From: Streptomyces alanosinicus
GTDB taxonomy: Bacteria > Actinomycetota > Actinomycetes > Streptomycetales > Streptomycetaceae
DNA length: 64,000 nt
NCBI RefSeq assembly: GCF_014650595.1
Contig: NZ_BMVG01000004.1
Location: forward strand, 124,001 to 188,000
Reading direction: 5' to 3'
Made by a program: the position numbers and the translations under genes
Shown here: in pieces, positions 31,365 to 40,275 of the stretch
Layout of the letters: each line of letters opens with the position of its first letter
How positions within the stretch are numbered: position 1 is the stretch's first letter
The notes under the pieces: model-generated
What the model was told of the DNA's origin: nothing
What the model saw: only the letters and a program-made list of their open reading frames with translations
Database searches by the model: none

Positions 31365-32593
31365 TGCATGCCTGGCCCGCTTCCGAGGTCCCCGCCCTGC
31401 CTGGTCAGGGCCGCGACCTGAGGATCCACGACACCGCGACCGGCGGCCTCGTCACCCTCGACCCCGGTCCCGTCGCCCGTATCTATGTCTGCGGCATCAC
31501 GCCGTACGACGCCACCCACATGGGACACGCGGCGACCTACAACGCGTTCGACCTCGTTCAGCGCGTGTGGCTCGACACCAAGCGGCAGGTCCACTACGTC
31601 CAGAACGTCACCGACGTCGATGATCCGCTGCTGCAGCGCGCGGAGCGGGACGGCATCGACTGGGTCGCCCTCGCCGGGAAGGAAACGGTTCTCTTCCGCG
31701 AGGACATGACCGCCCTGAGGATACTCCCGCCCCAGCACTACATCGGCGCCGTTGAGGCGATACCCGGCATCGTCCCGCTCGTGGAGCGGCTGCGCGAACT
31801 CGGCGCGGCCTACGAGCTGGAGGGCGACATCTACTTCTCCGTCGAGTCCGACCCGCACTTCGGCCAGGTCTCGAACCTCGACGCGGCCGCGATGCGGCTG
31901 CTGTCCGCCGAGCGCGGCGGCGACCCGGACCGTCCGGGCAAGAAGAACCCCGTCGACCCGATGCTGTGGATGGCCGCCCGTGAGGGCGAGCCCAGCTGGG
32001 ACGGCGCCTCCCTCGGCCGGGGCCGGCCCGGCTGGCACATCGAGTGCGTGGCCATCGCCCTCGACCACCTCGGCATGGGCTTCGACGTCCAGGGCGGCGG
32101 CTCCGACCTCGCCTTCCCGCACCACGAGATGGGCGCCTCGCACGCCCAGGTGCTCACCGGCGAGTTCCCCATGGCCAAGGCCTATGTGCACGCCGGCATG
32201 GTGGCCCTGCACGGCGAGAAGATGTCCAAGTCCAAGGGCAACCTCGTCTTCGTCTCCCGGCTGCGCCGCGACGGCGTCGACCCGGCCGCCATCCGGCTCG
32301 CCCTGCTCGCCCACCACTACCGTGCCGACTGGGAGTGGACCGACCAGGTCCTGGCGGACGCCGTGGCCCGCCTCGGCCGCTGGCGCGCCGCCGTCTCCCG
32401 CCCCGACGGCCCGTCCGCCGACGCGCTCGTCGAGGACATCCGCGAGGCCCTGGCCGACGACCTGGACGCGCCGGCAGCCCTGGCTGCCGTGGACCGCTGG
32501 GCGCAGCGGCAGGAGACGGAGGGCGGCACGGACACGGGCGCGCCGGGCGTGGTGACCCGGGCGGTGGACGCGTTGCTGGGAGTGGCTCTCTAG
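31364..32593 (+). CDS. mshC: Cysteine:GlcN-Ins ligase MshC
   Basis: 409 residues from ATG 31364 (ATG 31358 is also possible). MshC joins cysteine to glucosaminyl-inositol using ATP, the penultimate step of mycothiol synthesis. It is a class I cysteinyl-tRNA-synthetase relative: [19 protein letters not shown] carries the HIGH-like signature and a zinc Cys, [20 protein letters not shown] the second zinc site, and [14 protein letters not shown] the KMSKS loop. [10 protein letters not shown], the start [20 protein letters not shown] and the short C-terminus without an anticodon domain distinguish it from CysS. A strong terminator follows. Confidence 0.96.
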   Translation: MHAWPASEVPALPGQGRDLRIHDTATGGLVTLDPGPVARIYVCGITPYDATHMGHAATYNAFDLVQRVWLDTKRQVHYVQNVTDVDDPLLQRAERDGIDWVALAGKETVLFREDMTALRILPPQHYIGAVEAIPGIVPLVERLRELGAAYELEGDIYFSVESDPHFGQVSNLDAAAMRLLSAERGGDPDRPGKKNPVDPMLWMAAREGEPSWDGASLGRGRPGWHIECVAIALDHLGMGFDVQGGGSDLAFPHHEMGASHAQVLTGEFPMAKAYVHAGMVALHGEKMSKSKGNLVFVSRLRRDGVDPAAIRLALLAHHYRADWEWTDQVLADAVARLGRWRAAVSRPDGPSADALVEDIREALADDLDAPAALAAVDRWAQRQETEGGTDTGAPGVVTRAVDALLGVAL

Positions 32594-32650
32594 GGCTTCT
32601 CCGGGGCCTGTCCGCCGGACAGGTCCTGGGCGCCGCGGTCGAACGACGGC

Positions 32651-32685
32651 GAAGGGGCGGTTCCTCGCAGGGGAACCGCCCCTTC
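32651..32685. terminator. Bidirectional terminator between mshC and the PAC2 gene
   Basis: Perfect 14-bp stem GAAGGGGCGGTTCC / GGAACCGCCCCTTC with a 7-base loop between the two convergent stops. Confidence 0.85.
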
Positions 32686-32693
32686 CCGCACCC

Positions 32694-33695
32694 TCAGTCC
32701 TCCGAGTCGTCCTCGTCCTCGGTCTCACCGCCGGAGGCATCGGCATCCGGCCTGGGCGGCCGCGCCGGACGCGTCTTCCCGCTCGGGTTGTCCCGCAGCC
32801 AGGAGCCCGCGTCCCCGCCGTCCGCCGTCGCGTGCCCGCCCGGAGGGGGCGGGCCCACGTCCCGGCGCCGCAGATACCGCTCGAACTCGCGGGCGATCGC
32901 CTCGCCCGAGGCCTCCGGCAGCTCCGCGGTGTCCCGGGCCTCCTCCAGCGTCTGGACGTACTCGGCGACCTCGCTGTCCTCGGCGGCCAGCTGATCCACC
33001 CCCACCTGCCAGGCGCGCGCGTCCTCGGGCAGCTCGCCCTGCGGGATACGCAGGTCCAGCAGGTCCTCCAGACGGTTGAGGAGCGCCAGCGTGGCCTTGG
33101 GGTTGGGCGGCTGGGAGACGTAGTGCGGTACGGCCGCCCACAGCGACACGGCGGGGACCCCGGCGTGTGTGCACGCCTCCTGCAGCACACCGACGATGCC
33201 CGTCGGGCCCTCGTACTTGGTCTCCTCCAGGTCCATCCGCTGGGCCAGGTCCGGGTCGGACGTGACCCCGCTGACGGGCACCGGACGCGTGTGCGGGGTG
33301 TCACCGAGCAGTGCGCCCAGGATGACCACCAGCTCCACGCCCAGCTCGTGCGCGAAGCCGAGAAGCTCGTTGCAGAACGAGCGCCAGCGCATGGACGGTT
33401 CGATGCCGCGGACCAGCACCAGATCGCGCGGCTTGTCGCCGCCGACCCGCACCACGGACAACCGCGTCGTCGGCCAAGTGATCTTGCGCACTCCGCCGTC
33501 CATGAACACCGTGGGGCGGTTCACCTGGAAGTCGTAGTAGTCCTCGGCGTCCAGCGCCGCGAACACCTCGCCCTTCCATTCGCGTTCCAGATGCGCGACC
33601 GCCGTGGAGGCGGCGTCGCCGGCATCGTTCCAGCCCTCGAACGCGGCCACCATGACTGGGTCGATCAGCTCGGGAACCCCCTCCAGCTCGATCAC
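32694..33695 (-). CDS. parJ: PAC2-family protein, positional orthologue of ParJ
   Basis: 333 residues. The PAC2 (proteasome-assembly-chaperone-like) core spans residues ~5-260: DPVMVAAFEGWNDAGDAAST, YYDFQVNRPTVFMDGGVRKI, DLVLVRGIEPSMRWRSFCNE and VILGALLGDTPHTRPVPVSG. A charged disordered tail ends in Asp/Glu/Ser. In S. coelicolor the gene between glpD and mshC (SCO1662) is ParJ, which binds ParA and modulates its polymerisation during sporulation; identity here rests on position and family. The fold relation to proteasome chaperones is notable because the proteasome locus is 20 kb away, but no functional link is shown. Confidence 0.88.
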   Translation of the reverse strand: MIELEGVPELIDPVMVAAFEGWNDAGDAASTAVAHLEREWKGEVFAALDAEDYYDFQVNRPTVFMDGGVRKITWPTTRLSVVRVGGDKPRDLVLVRGIEPSMRWRSFCNELLGFAHELGVELVVILGALLGDTPHTRPVPVSGVTSDPDLAQRMDLEETKYEGPTGIVGVLQEACTHAGVPAVSLWAAVPHYVSQPPNPKATLALLNRLEDLLDLRIPQGELPEDARAWQVGVDQLAAEDSEVAEYVQTLEEARDTAELPEASGEAIAREFERYLRRRDVGPPPPGGHATADGGDAGSWLRDNPSGKTRPARPPRPDADASGGETEDEDDSED

Positions 33696-33861
33696 CCAGT
33701 GCCTCCTTCCGACGTGCCCTCGCTTGACTCACCAACCTTACGGCGTCCGGCGGGGGCTCCCGCAGCCCCCTTGCGTGGGGGAGTGACCGGATCACTGCCC
33801 CGTTCGCCGCTGTCGGACACCCCGAGTCAACCGGGAGCCCGGACCGCCCCGCACAGGCGTT

Positions 33862-34533
33862 TCACAGCGTGCTGCGCAGCCACTGCTCCACGCTCGCGAT
33901 GTGCACGGTCGCCCAGGAGCGGGCTGCCTCCGCGTCCCGGTCGCGCAGCGCGGCCAGGATCGCCCGGTGCTCGCGCAGGGTGCGGCCCACCGCGTCCTCC
34001 TGGGTAAGGCCCCGCCAGATCCGGGCCCGGGTGGTGGGCCCCGACAGCCCGTCCAGCAGCGAGCACAGCACCGAGTTGCCGGCGCCGCGCACGATGCCGC
34101 GATGGAACTCCAGGTCGGCCGCGACCAGCTCCTCCACCGAGGGTTCCTCGCCGAGGGCGTCCAACTGGGCGGACAGGGCGTCCAGTTGCCGCTCGCCGAT
34201 CCGGAAGGCGGCCATCGCGGTCGCGGCCGGCTCCAGGATCCGGCGCACCGCGAGGAACTCCAGCACGGTGTCGTCGCGGTGGAAGTCCACGACGAAGCTC
34301 ATCGCCTCCAGCAGCAACTGCGGATCGAGGCTGGTGACATAGGTGCCGTCGCCCTGGCGCACATCCAGGATCCGGATCAGCGACAGGGCCCGTACGGCCT
34401 CCCGCAGGGAGTTGCGGGACAGGCCCAGTTCGGCCGCCAGCTCGCTCTCCTTGGGCAGCCGGTCGCCGGGGCGCAGCGCGCCGGAGACGATCATGCCCTT
34501 GATCTTCTCGATCGCCTCGTCGGTGACTGCCAT
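33862..34533 (-). CDS. FadR/GntR-family regulator (FCD)
   Basis: 223 residues. Winged HTH at the N-terminus (IEKIKGMIVSGALRPGDRLP, ESELAAELGLSRNSLREAVR) and an FCD ligand domain with the metal-binding pattern (AADLEFHRGIVRGAGNSVL; EHRAILAALRDRDAEAARSW). It lies between parJ and glpD, on their strand but with its own 165- and 187-base flanks. I do not recall it at this site in S. coelicolor, so it may be an insertion in this lineage. A palindrome 32 bases upstream (34565-34579) fits autoregulation. Target pathway unknown; sugar acids or lactate are common for the family. Confidence 0.92.
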   Translation of the reverse strand: MAVTDEAIEKIKGMIVSGALRPGDRLPKESELAAELGLSRNSLREAVRALSLIRILDVRQGDGTYVTSLDPQLLLEAMSFVVDFHRDDTVLEFLAVRRILEPAATAMAAFRIGERQLDALSAQLDALGEEPSVEELVAADLEFHRGIVRGAGNSVLCSLLDGLSGPTTRARIWRGLTQEDAVGRTLREHRAILAALRDRDAEAARSWATVHIASVEQWLRSTL

Positions 34534-34564
34534 GCCCGGCCTCCTGCCGCCCGCCCCACGCCTC

Positions 34565-34579
34565 AGACATCGGATGTCT
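34565..34579 (-). promoter_or_regulatory. FadR-type operator upstream of the orphan regulator
   Basis: AGACATCGGATGTCT is a perfect 7-bp inverted repeat around one base, 32 bases before the regulator start and 140 bases after the glpD stop. Shape and size fit FadR-family operators, so autoregulation is likely. Confidence 0.6.
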
Positions 34580-34720
34580 CAGCACATTATGGGGGTCGCA
34601 CTGCGGGCCGTTCGGGTCAGCGCGCGAAGCCGGCGGAGCAGGCGAAGCAGACGGGGCGGCCCCACGCGGGTGGAGCCGCCCCGTCGCGCGGGCCGGGTCA
34701 TCATGTCCCGGCCCACCGGG

Positions 34721-36337
34721 TCACTTCTTGTCGAGCATGTCCTGCACCTTCGCGCGGACCTCGTCCGTGGCCAGGCCCCGGATGGTCAGCGTGGTACGGC
34801 GGCGCAGCACGTCGTCCTGCGTCTCGGCCCACTCGTGGTCCCGGGCCCAGACGACCTGCGCCCAGATCTCCGGGGCGTCGGGGTGGACGCGCTCGGCCAG
34901 GTCCGGGTTCTCGTTGGCCAGGCGGGCGATGTCGAAGGCCAGCGAACCGTAGTGGGTCGCCAGGTGCTTGGCGGTGTCGGCGGCCATGCGCGGACCGGGC
35001 GCCGGGCCGTCCACCAGCAGCCGGTGCGCGACCGCGCGCGGGTTGGCGACACCGGGCAGCGGCAGCCGCTTGGGCAGCGAGGAGATCGGTTCGAAGTCGT
35101 CGCCGAGGGGGTGGCCCGGCAGCGCCTCCAGCTTCTTCATCACCGTACGGCCGATGTGGCGGAACGTCGTCCACTTGCCGCCCGCCACGGACAGCATGCC
35201 GCCCCTGCCCTCGGTCACCACGGTCTCGCGCTTGGCCTTGGAGGTGTCGCCGGGGCCGCCCGGCAGCACCCGCAGACCGGCGAAGGAGTAGGTGATGAGG
35301 TCGCGCTGGAGCTGCTGGTCGCGCACGGAGAACGCGGCCTCGTCCAGGATCTGGGCTATGTCCTTGTCGGTGACGGACACATCCGCCGGGTCACCCTCGT
35401 ACTCCTCGTCGGTGGTGCCGAGCAGCAGCATGTCCTCCCAGGGGAGGGCGAAGGTGATCCGGTACTTGTCGATCGGGGTGGCGAGCGCGGCCTTCCACGG
35501 GGCGGTGCGCTTCAGGACCAGGTGCGCGCCCTTGGACAGACGGATGGACGGCGCCGCGTTCGGGTCCTCCAGCTTGCGCAGGTGGTCGACCCAGGGGCCG
35601 GTCGCGTTCAGCACCAGGCGGGCGTTGACCCCGAACTCCGCACCGGACAGCCGGTCCTTGAGCTCGGCGCCGGTGACCCGGCCCTTGGTGAAGCGCAGTC
35701 CGGTGACCTCGGCGTGGTTGAGGACGACCGCGCCCGCCTCGACGGCCGCGCGGACCGTCATCAGCGCCATGCGCGCGTCGTTCATCTGGTCGTCGCCGTA
35801 CACGGCCACGGCCTTGAGGTTGTCGGTGCGCAGCTCGGGCACGTCCTGCGCCGCCCGCGCGGGGGAGAGCAGATGACCGACGCCGTCGCCGAACGCGGAG
35901 AGCGCGGAGTAGGCGAAGACGCCCGCGCCGAGCTTCGCCGCGCCATGCGGCCCGCCCTTGTACACGGGGAGGTAGAAGGTGAGCGGGTTCGCCAGGTGGG
36001 GGGCCACCTGGCGGGAGACCGCACGGCGCTCGAAGTGGTTCTCCGCCACCAGCTTCACCGCGCCGGTCTGCAGGTAGCGCAGACCGCCGTGGAGCAGCTT
36101 GGAGGAGGCGGAGGAGGTGGCGCCGGCGAAGTCGCCGGCGTCGACCAGAGCCACCCTCAGGCCGGACTGCGCGGCGTGCCAGGCGGTGGAGATGCCCAGG
36201 ATGCCGCCGCCGATCACCAGAAGGTCGTACGACGCCTTGGAGAGCTGTTCCCGGGTCTCGGCGCGGCTCGGATTGGAGCCGGAGGCCGGGTGCGTCCCGA
36301 GGGCAGGCACGGACTGCAGGGTGGACTGACTGGTCAT
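34721..36337 (-). CDS. glpD: Aerobic glycerol-3-phosphate dehydrogenase
   Basis: 538 residues. FAD-binding Rossmann motif DLLVIGGGILGISTAWHAAQ at residues ~39-58, GGLRYLQTGAVKLV, and LPWEDMLLLGTTDEEYEGDP in the substrate domain; C-terminal helical domain with WAETQDDVLRRRTTLTIRG. It oxidises glycerol-3-phosphate to dihydroxyacetone phosphate at the membrane and feeds electrons to quinone. Third gene of the glpF-glpK-glpD unit (47 bases after glpK). Expected control: GylR repression relieved by glycerol-3-phosphate, plus glucose repression, as in the S. coelicolor gyl operon. Confidence 0.96.
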   Translation of the reverse strand: MTSQSTLQSVPALGTHPASGSNPSRAETREQLSKASYDLLVIGGGILGISTAWHAAQSGLRVALVDAGDFAGATSSASSKLLHGGLRYLQTGAVKLVAENHFERRAVSRQVAPHLANPLTFYLPVYKGGPHGAAKLGAGVFAYSALSAFGDGVGHLLSPARAAQDVPELRTDNLKAVAVYGDDQMNDARMALMTVRAAVEAGAVVLNHAEVTGLRFTKGRVTGAELKDRLSGAEFGVNARLVLNATGPWVDHLRKLEDPNAAPSIRLSKGAHLVLKRTAPWKAALATPIDKYRITFALPWEDMLLLGTTDEEYEGDPADVSVTDKDIAQILDEAAFSVRDQQLQRDLITYSFAGLRVLPGGPGDTSKAKRETVVTEGRGGMLSVAGGKWTTFRHIGRTVMKKLEALPGHPLGDDFEPISSLPKRLPLPGVANPRAVAHRLLVDGPAPGPRMAADTAKHLATHYGSLAFDIARLANENPDLAERVHPDAPEIWAQVVWARDHEWAETQDDVLRRRTTLTIRGLATDEVRAKVQDMLDKK

Positions 36338-36384
36338 GTCGGGTACTTACTCCTCGTCAGAGTCAGAGCTGTCGTGGGGGCAGC

Positions 36385-37923
36385 TCAGCTCTCGTCCTCG
36401 ATCCAGCCCATGGTCCGGTCGACGGCCTTGAGCCAGTTCTTGTACTCACGGTCGCGGGTCTCCGCGTCCATGCGGGGGGTCCATTCGGCGGCCCGGCGCC
36501 AGTTGGCGCGCAGTTCGTCGGTGCTGGACCAGAAGCCGACGGCGAGGCCGGCGGCGTAGGCGGCGCCGAGGCAGGTGGTCTCCGCGACCATCGGGCGCAC
36601 CACGGGTGCGTCCAGGACGTCGGCGAGCTGCTGCATCAGCAGATTGTTGGCGGTCATGCCACCGTCGACCTTGAGGGCCACCAGCTCGTCGCCGGAGTCC
36701 TTCACCATGGCGTCGGCGATCTCCCGGGTCTGCCAGGCGGTGGCCTCCAGGACGGCGCGCGCGAGGTGCGCCTTGGTGACGTACCGGGTCAGACCGGCGA
36801 TCACACCGCGGGCGTCGGAGCGCCAGTGCGGGGCGAACAGGCCCGAGAAGGCCGGCACGAAGTAGGCACCGCCGTTGTCCTCGACCGAGAGCGCGAGCGT
36901 CTCGATCTCGGCGGCGGTGGAGATGAGGCCCATCTGGTCGCGCATCCACTGCACCAGCGAGCCGGTGACGGCGATCGAGCCCTCCAGGGCGTACACGGTC
37001 GGCTGCTCGCCGATCTTGTAGCCGACCGTGGTCAGCAGGCCCGCGTAGGAGTTGATGATCTTGTCGCCGGTGTTCATCACCATGAAGGTGCCGGTGCCGT
37101 AGGTCGACTTGGTCTCGCCCTCGGCGAAGCAGCACTGGCCGAACAGGGCCGCCTGCTGGTCGCCGAGCGCGGAGGCGACCGGGATGCCGCCGAGCAGCTC
37201 GCCGAGCTTGCCGCCGCTGACCTCGCCGTAGACCTCGGCGGAGGAGCGGATCTCGGGCAGGATCTGCGTCGGGACGCCGATGGACTCGGCGATCTTCTCG
37301 TCCCACTGCATGGTGTGCAGGTTCATGAGAAGGGTGCGGGAGGCGTTGGTCACGTCGGTGACGTGCTTGCCGCCGTTGACACCGCCGGTCAGGTTCCAGA
37401 TGACCCAGGTGTCCATGGTGCCGAAGAGGATGTCGCCGGCCTCGGCGCGCTCCTTGAGGCCCTCGACGTTGTCCAGCAGCCAGCGGGCCTTGGGCCCGGA
37501 GAAGTACGAGGCCAGCGGCAGGCCGGTCTCGCGGCGGAAGCGGTCCTGGCCGACATTGCGGCCCAGCTCCCGGCACAGGCCGTCGGTGCGGGTGTCCTGC
37601 CAGACGAGGGCGTTGTAGACGGGCTCACCGGTGTTCTTGTCCCACAGCACGGTGGTCTCGCGCTGGTTGGTGATGCCGATGGCCTTGATGTCGTCACGGG
37701 TGATGCCGGCCTTCTGGATGGCTCCGGCGACGACTTCCTGGACGTTGGTCCAGATCTCGTTGGCGTCGTGCTCGACCCAGCCCGGCTTCGGGAAGATCTG
37801 CTCGTGCTCCTTCTGGTCGACGGAGACGATCCGGCCGTCCTTGTCGAAGACGATGCAGCGCGAGGAGGTCGTGCCCTGGTCGATCGCGGCGATGAACGGG
37901 CCTGCGGTGTGGGCGTCGGTCAC
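36385..37923 (-). CDS. glpK: Glycerol kinase
   Basis: 512 residues, full length FGGY kinase. [20 protein letters not shown] (phosphate-1 motif), [36 protein letters not shown] (Arg-Glu glycerol contacts), [15 protein letters not shown] and [20 protein letters not shown] near the end. It phosphorylates glycerol entering through GlpF. It lies between glpF (78 bases) and glpD (47 bases) in the operon. Confidence 0.97.
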   Translation of the reverse strand: MTDAHTAGPFIAAIDQGTTSSRCIVFDKDGRIVSVDQKEHEQIFPKPGWVEHDANEIWTNVQEVVAGAIQKAGITRDDIKAIGITNQRETTVLWDKNTGEPVYNALVWQDTRTDGLCRELGRNVGQDRFRRETGLPLASYFSGPKARWLLDNVEGLKERAEAGDILFGTMDTWVIWNLTGGVNGGKHVTDVTNASRTLLMNLHTMQWDEKIAESIGVPTQILPEIRSSAEVYGEVSGGKLGELLGGIPVASALGDQQAALFGQCCFAEGETKSTYGTGTFMVMNTGDKIINSYAGLLTTVGYKIGEQPTVYALEGSIAVTGSLVQWMRDQMGLISTAAEIETLALSVEDNGGAYFVPAFSGLFAPHWRSDARGVIAGLTRYVTKAHLARAVLEATAWQTREIADAMVKDSGDELVALKVDGGMTANNLLMQQLADVLDAPVVRPMVAETTCLGAAYAAGLAVGFWSSTDELRANWRRAAEWTPRMDAETRDREYKNWLKAVDRTMGWIEDES

Positions 37924-38001
37924 TGTGTGCTCCTGAAAGATCCGTGGTGAGGGGCTTTACGTACGGCGCTTGCTTCTGCGTATGACGCGTGCTTCTGCGT
38001 A

Positions 38002-38796
38002 TTAAGCGAATGCGACGTTGTAGATGCCTGCAGCGATCGCGCCGCCGATCAGCGGACCGACCACAGGGATCCAGGCGTAAGCCCAGTCGGAGCCGCCCTT
38101 GTTGGGCAGCGGCAGCAGGGCGTGCACGATGCGCGGGCCCAGGTCGCGGGCCGGGTTGATCGCGTAGCCCGTCGGGCCGCCGAGCGAGAGACCGATCGAC
38201 ACCACCACGAACGCGGTGATGAGACCGCCGAGGATGCCGAGGCCGTTGCCCTTGTCGTTCAGGCCCTGGGTGAGGACCGCGAGGACCAGCACGACCGTGC
38301 CGATGATCTCCGTGGCGAGGTTCTGCGCCACGTTCCGGATCTCCGGGCCGGTGGAGAAGATGCCGAGGACCGGGCCGGCGCCCTGCTCCTGGGCCTCGAC
38401 CGTCTTGGCCGTGGTGGCCTGTGCGCCCGGACCGCCGACGATCTCCTTGTCGGTGAGGTGGGCGTGGAACTGGCCGTAGTAGGTGACCCACACCAGGGTC
38501 GCGCCGATCATCGCGCCGAGCAGCTGGCCGGCGAAGTAGACCGGAACGTTGTTCCAGTCGCCGCTCTTGATGGCGAGGGCGACGGTGACGGCCGGGTTGA
38601 GGTGCGCACCGGAGAGCGGTCCGGAGATGTACACAGCCGTCATGACGGCGAAGCCCCACCCGAAGGCGATGGCGAGCCAACCGGCGTTACGGGCCTTGGA
38701 GGCCTTCAGCGTGACGGCCGCGCAGACGCCGCCGCCGAGCAGGATGAGTATGGCGGTACCGATGGTCTCGCCGATGAAGATGTCGGAGCTGGACAC
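38002..38796 (-). CDS. glpF: Glycerol facilitator (aquaglyceroporin)
   Basis: 264 residues from GTG 38794-38796, preceded by AAAGGAGT; the longer frame to 38901 has no such site. MIP-family channel with six membrane segments and both NPA motifs: [20 protein letters not shown] and [20 protein letters not shown], where the Asp after NPAR marks the glycerol-conducting subgroup. Loop C carries an extra stretch ([16 protein letters not shown]). It equilibrates glycerol across the membrane. First structural gene of the gyl operon, directly behind its operator region. Confidence 0.96.
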   Translation of the reverse strand: MSSSDIFIGETIGTAILILLGGGVCAAVTLKASKARNAGWLAIAFGWGFAVMTAVYISGPLSGAHLNPAVTVALAIKSGDWNNVPVYFAGQLLGAMIGATLVWVTYYGQFHAHLTDKEIVGGPGAQATTAKTVEAQEQGAGPVLGIFSTGPEIRNVAQNLATEIIGTVVLVLAVLTQGLNDKGNGLGILGGLITAFVVVSIGLSLGGPTGYAINPARDLGPRIVHALLPLPNKGGSDWAYAWIPVVGPLIGGAIAAGIYNVAFA

Positions 38797-39175
38797 CCGC
38801 GACTCCTTTGTCCTTCGTCCAGGGATAGCCGAACCCCGGGTCCCGCCGGGGGTTCTGGCGCCCTCGGGGGTGAGAGCGATGCCGGCCCTTGGCGTTGTCA
38901 CACTCTAGCGCGTATTGCCGGTAGGTGTTCGACAATGCCGACCGATGGACGGGAGTCTTGCTTCGGCGTTACGCGTGCGTCAAGGGTTCTGTTATTGAAA
39001 ACAGGATCGTTATTGATCGCTGTCGGCTATCACTCTTCGCGCGCTGACGTAGGCCTTGGTCCGATATGTCCATATCAGGGTAGGGCGAGAAGCGGGACGC
39101 CGCCCGGCGTCCCCGGGGAGCGCGCAGCGCGTCCCAGGGGGAGTTCGCAGCGCGTCCCGGGGGAGTCCGCAGTGC
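38797..39175 (-). promoter_or_regulatory. gyl operon control region with GylR operator
   Basis: A 379-base spacer between gylR and glpF. At 38927-38943 lies GTTCGACAATGCCGACC, matching in 15 of 17 bases the perfect palindrome upstream of gylR (40050-40066). It is ~130 bases before glpF, as expected for the gylCABX promoter. Further upstream are two GTTATTGA copies (~38990-39016). No small gene is evident. Confidence 0.65.
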
Positions 39176-39940
39176 TCAGAACCGACCGGCGCCCAGGTCC
39201 CTGGACACCGCGCGGGCGCAGTCGCGCACCGCAGCGATCAGCTCGGGACGCAGCTCTCCGTCCCTGCCCAGGCGCTCCACGGCGCCCGTGATCCCGACCG
39301 CACCCACGGGCATACGGCGCCGGTCGTGGATGGGCGCGGCGACGGACGCCACACCCTCCCAGGTCTCCTCCACGTCGGCCGCGTACCCACGCGCGCGCGT
39401 GATGTCGAGAAGGCGCTCGAAGTCCCCGGAGTCGCACACCGTGCGATCGGTGAACGCCTTCCGGTCGGTGTCCAGCGCCTCGCTGTGCGCCACCGGGTCG
39501 TACGCCGAGAGCACCTTGCCGAGCGCCGTGGAGTGCAGCGGCTGCATGGCGCCGATCTCCAACACCTGCCGGCTGTCGTCCGGCCGGAAGACGTGGTGCA
39601 CGATCAGCACGCCCTGCTGGTGCAGCACCCCCAGGTACACGCTCTCCCCGCTGGAGCGGGCCAGATCGTCGGTCCACACCAGGGCCCTGGCCCGCAGCTC
39701 GTGCACGTCCAGATAGGTGGTGCCGAGGCGCAGCAGCTCCGCGCCCAGCTGATAGCGGCCGGAGGCGTCGTCCTGCTCCACGAACCCCTCCTGTTGGAGG
39801 GTGCGCAGGATGCCATGGGCGGTGCCCTTGGCGAGACCCAGGGACGAGGCGATGTCCGACAGGCCGAGTCGTCGCTCGCCGCCCGCGAGCAGCCGCAGCA
39901 TCGCGGCCGCCCGTTCGAGCGACTGGATGTTCCGTGCCAT
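39176..39940 (-). CDS. gylR: Glycerol operon regulator GylR (IclR family)
   Basis: 254 residues from ATG 39938-39940, the length of S. coelicolor GylR; the longer frame to 40237 is non-coding sequence containing its operator. IclR helix-turn-helix near residues 20-45 (GLSDIASSLGLAKGTAHGIL) and the IclR effector domain (SVYLGVLHQQGVLIVHHVFR; LHSTALGKVLSAYDP; VGAVGITGAVERLG). It represses glpF-glpK-glpD and itself, with glycerol-3-phosphate as probable inducer. Palindromes upstream of this gene and of glpF agree with that. It is divergent from metH. Confidence 0.96.
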   Translation of the reverse strand: MARNIQSLERAAAMLRLLAGGERRLGLSDIASSLGLAKGTAHGILRTLQQEGFVEQDDASGRYQLGAELLRLGTTYLDVHELRARALVWTDDLARSSGESVYLGVLHQQGVLIVHHVFRPDDSRQVLEIGAMQPLHSTALGKVLSAYDPVAHSEALDTDRKAFTDRTVCDSGDFERLLDITRARGYAADVEETWEGVASVAAPIHDRRRMPVGAVGITGAVERLGRDGELRPELIAAVRDCARAVSRDLGAGRF

Positions 39941-40049
39941 CGCCGTCCTGCCTCCGTCCCCTTCGACCGCCGTCGAAACCGGGCGCGTCATCCCTCGGTG
40001 CCGACTGCTGTCGTACACCGTCGTACCGTCGGACGTCCCGTTACCCACC

Positions 40050-40066
40050 GTTCGGCAATGCCGAAC
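40050..40066. promoter_or_regulatory. GylR autoregulatory operator
   Basis: GTTCGGCAATGCCGAAC is a perfect 8-bp palindrome around one base, 110 bases upstream of gylR. A near-copy at 38927-38943 precedes glpF. The pair defines a likely GylR box. Confidence 0.7.
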
Positions 40067-40275
40067 ACTACCGGTCCATGCCGACCTCCCGCTAATGGTC
40101 GGACGGCAACCGTTACATGACACGTGACCTGGCCGTGGCGCGCACGCCACCGCAGTCCGCCTCGTGGACGCCGCTGCCCATCCAACCCGAGTCCCGGTTA
40201 CGCTGGCGCCGTGCGGCATCCCGGCCGGTCCGGGCACCGCATAGCCGACAGCCGTCGCAACCAGGGAGCCCCTTC

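Noticed and set aside
40067..40275. Possible riboswitch (cobalamin or SAH) before metH
   Set aside because: The leader is short and I could not find a cobalamin B12-box or the conserved SAH core; only generic GC-rich pairing.
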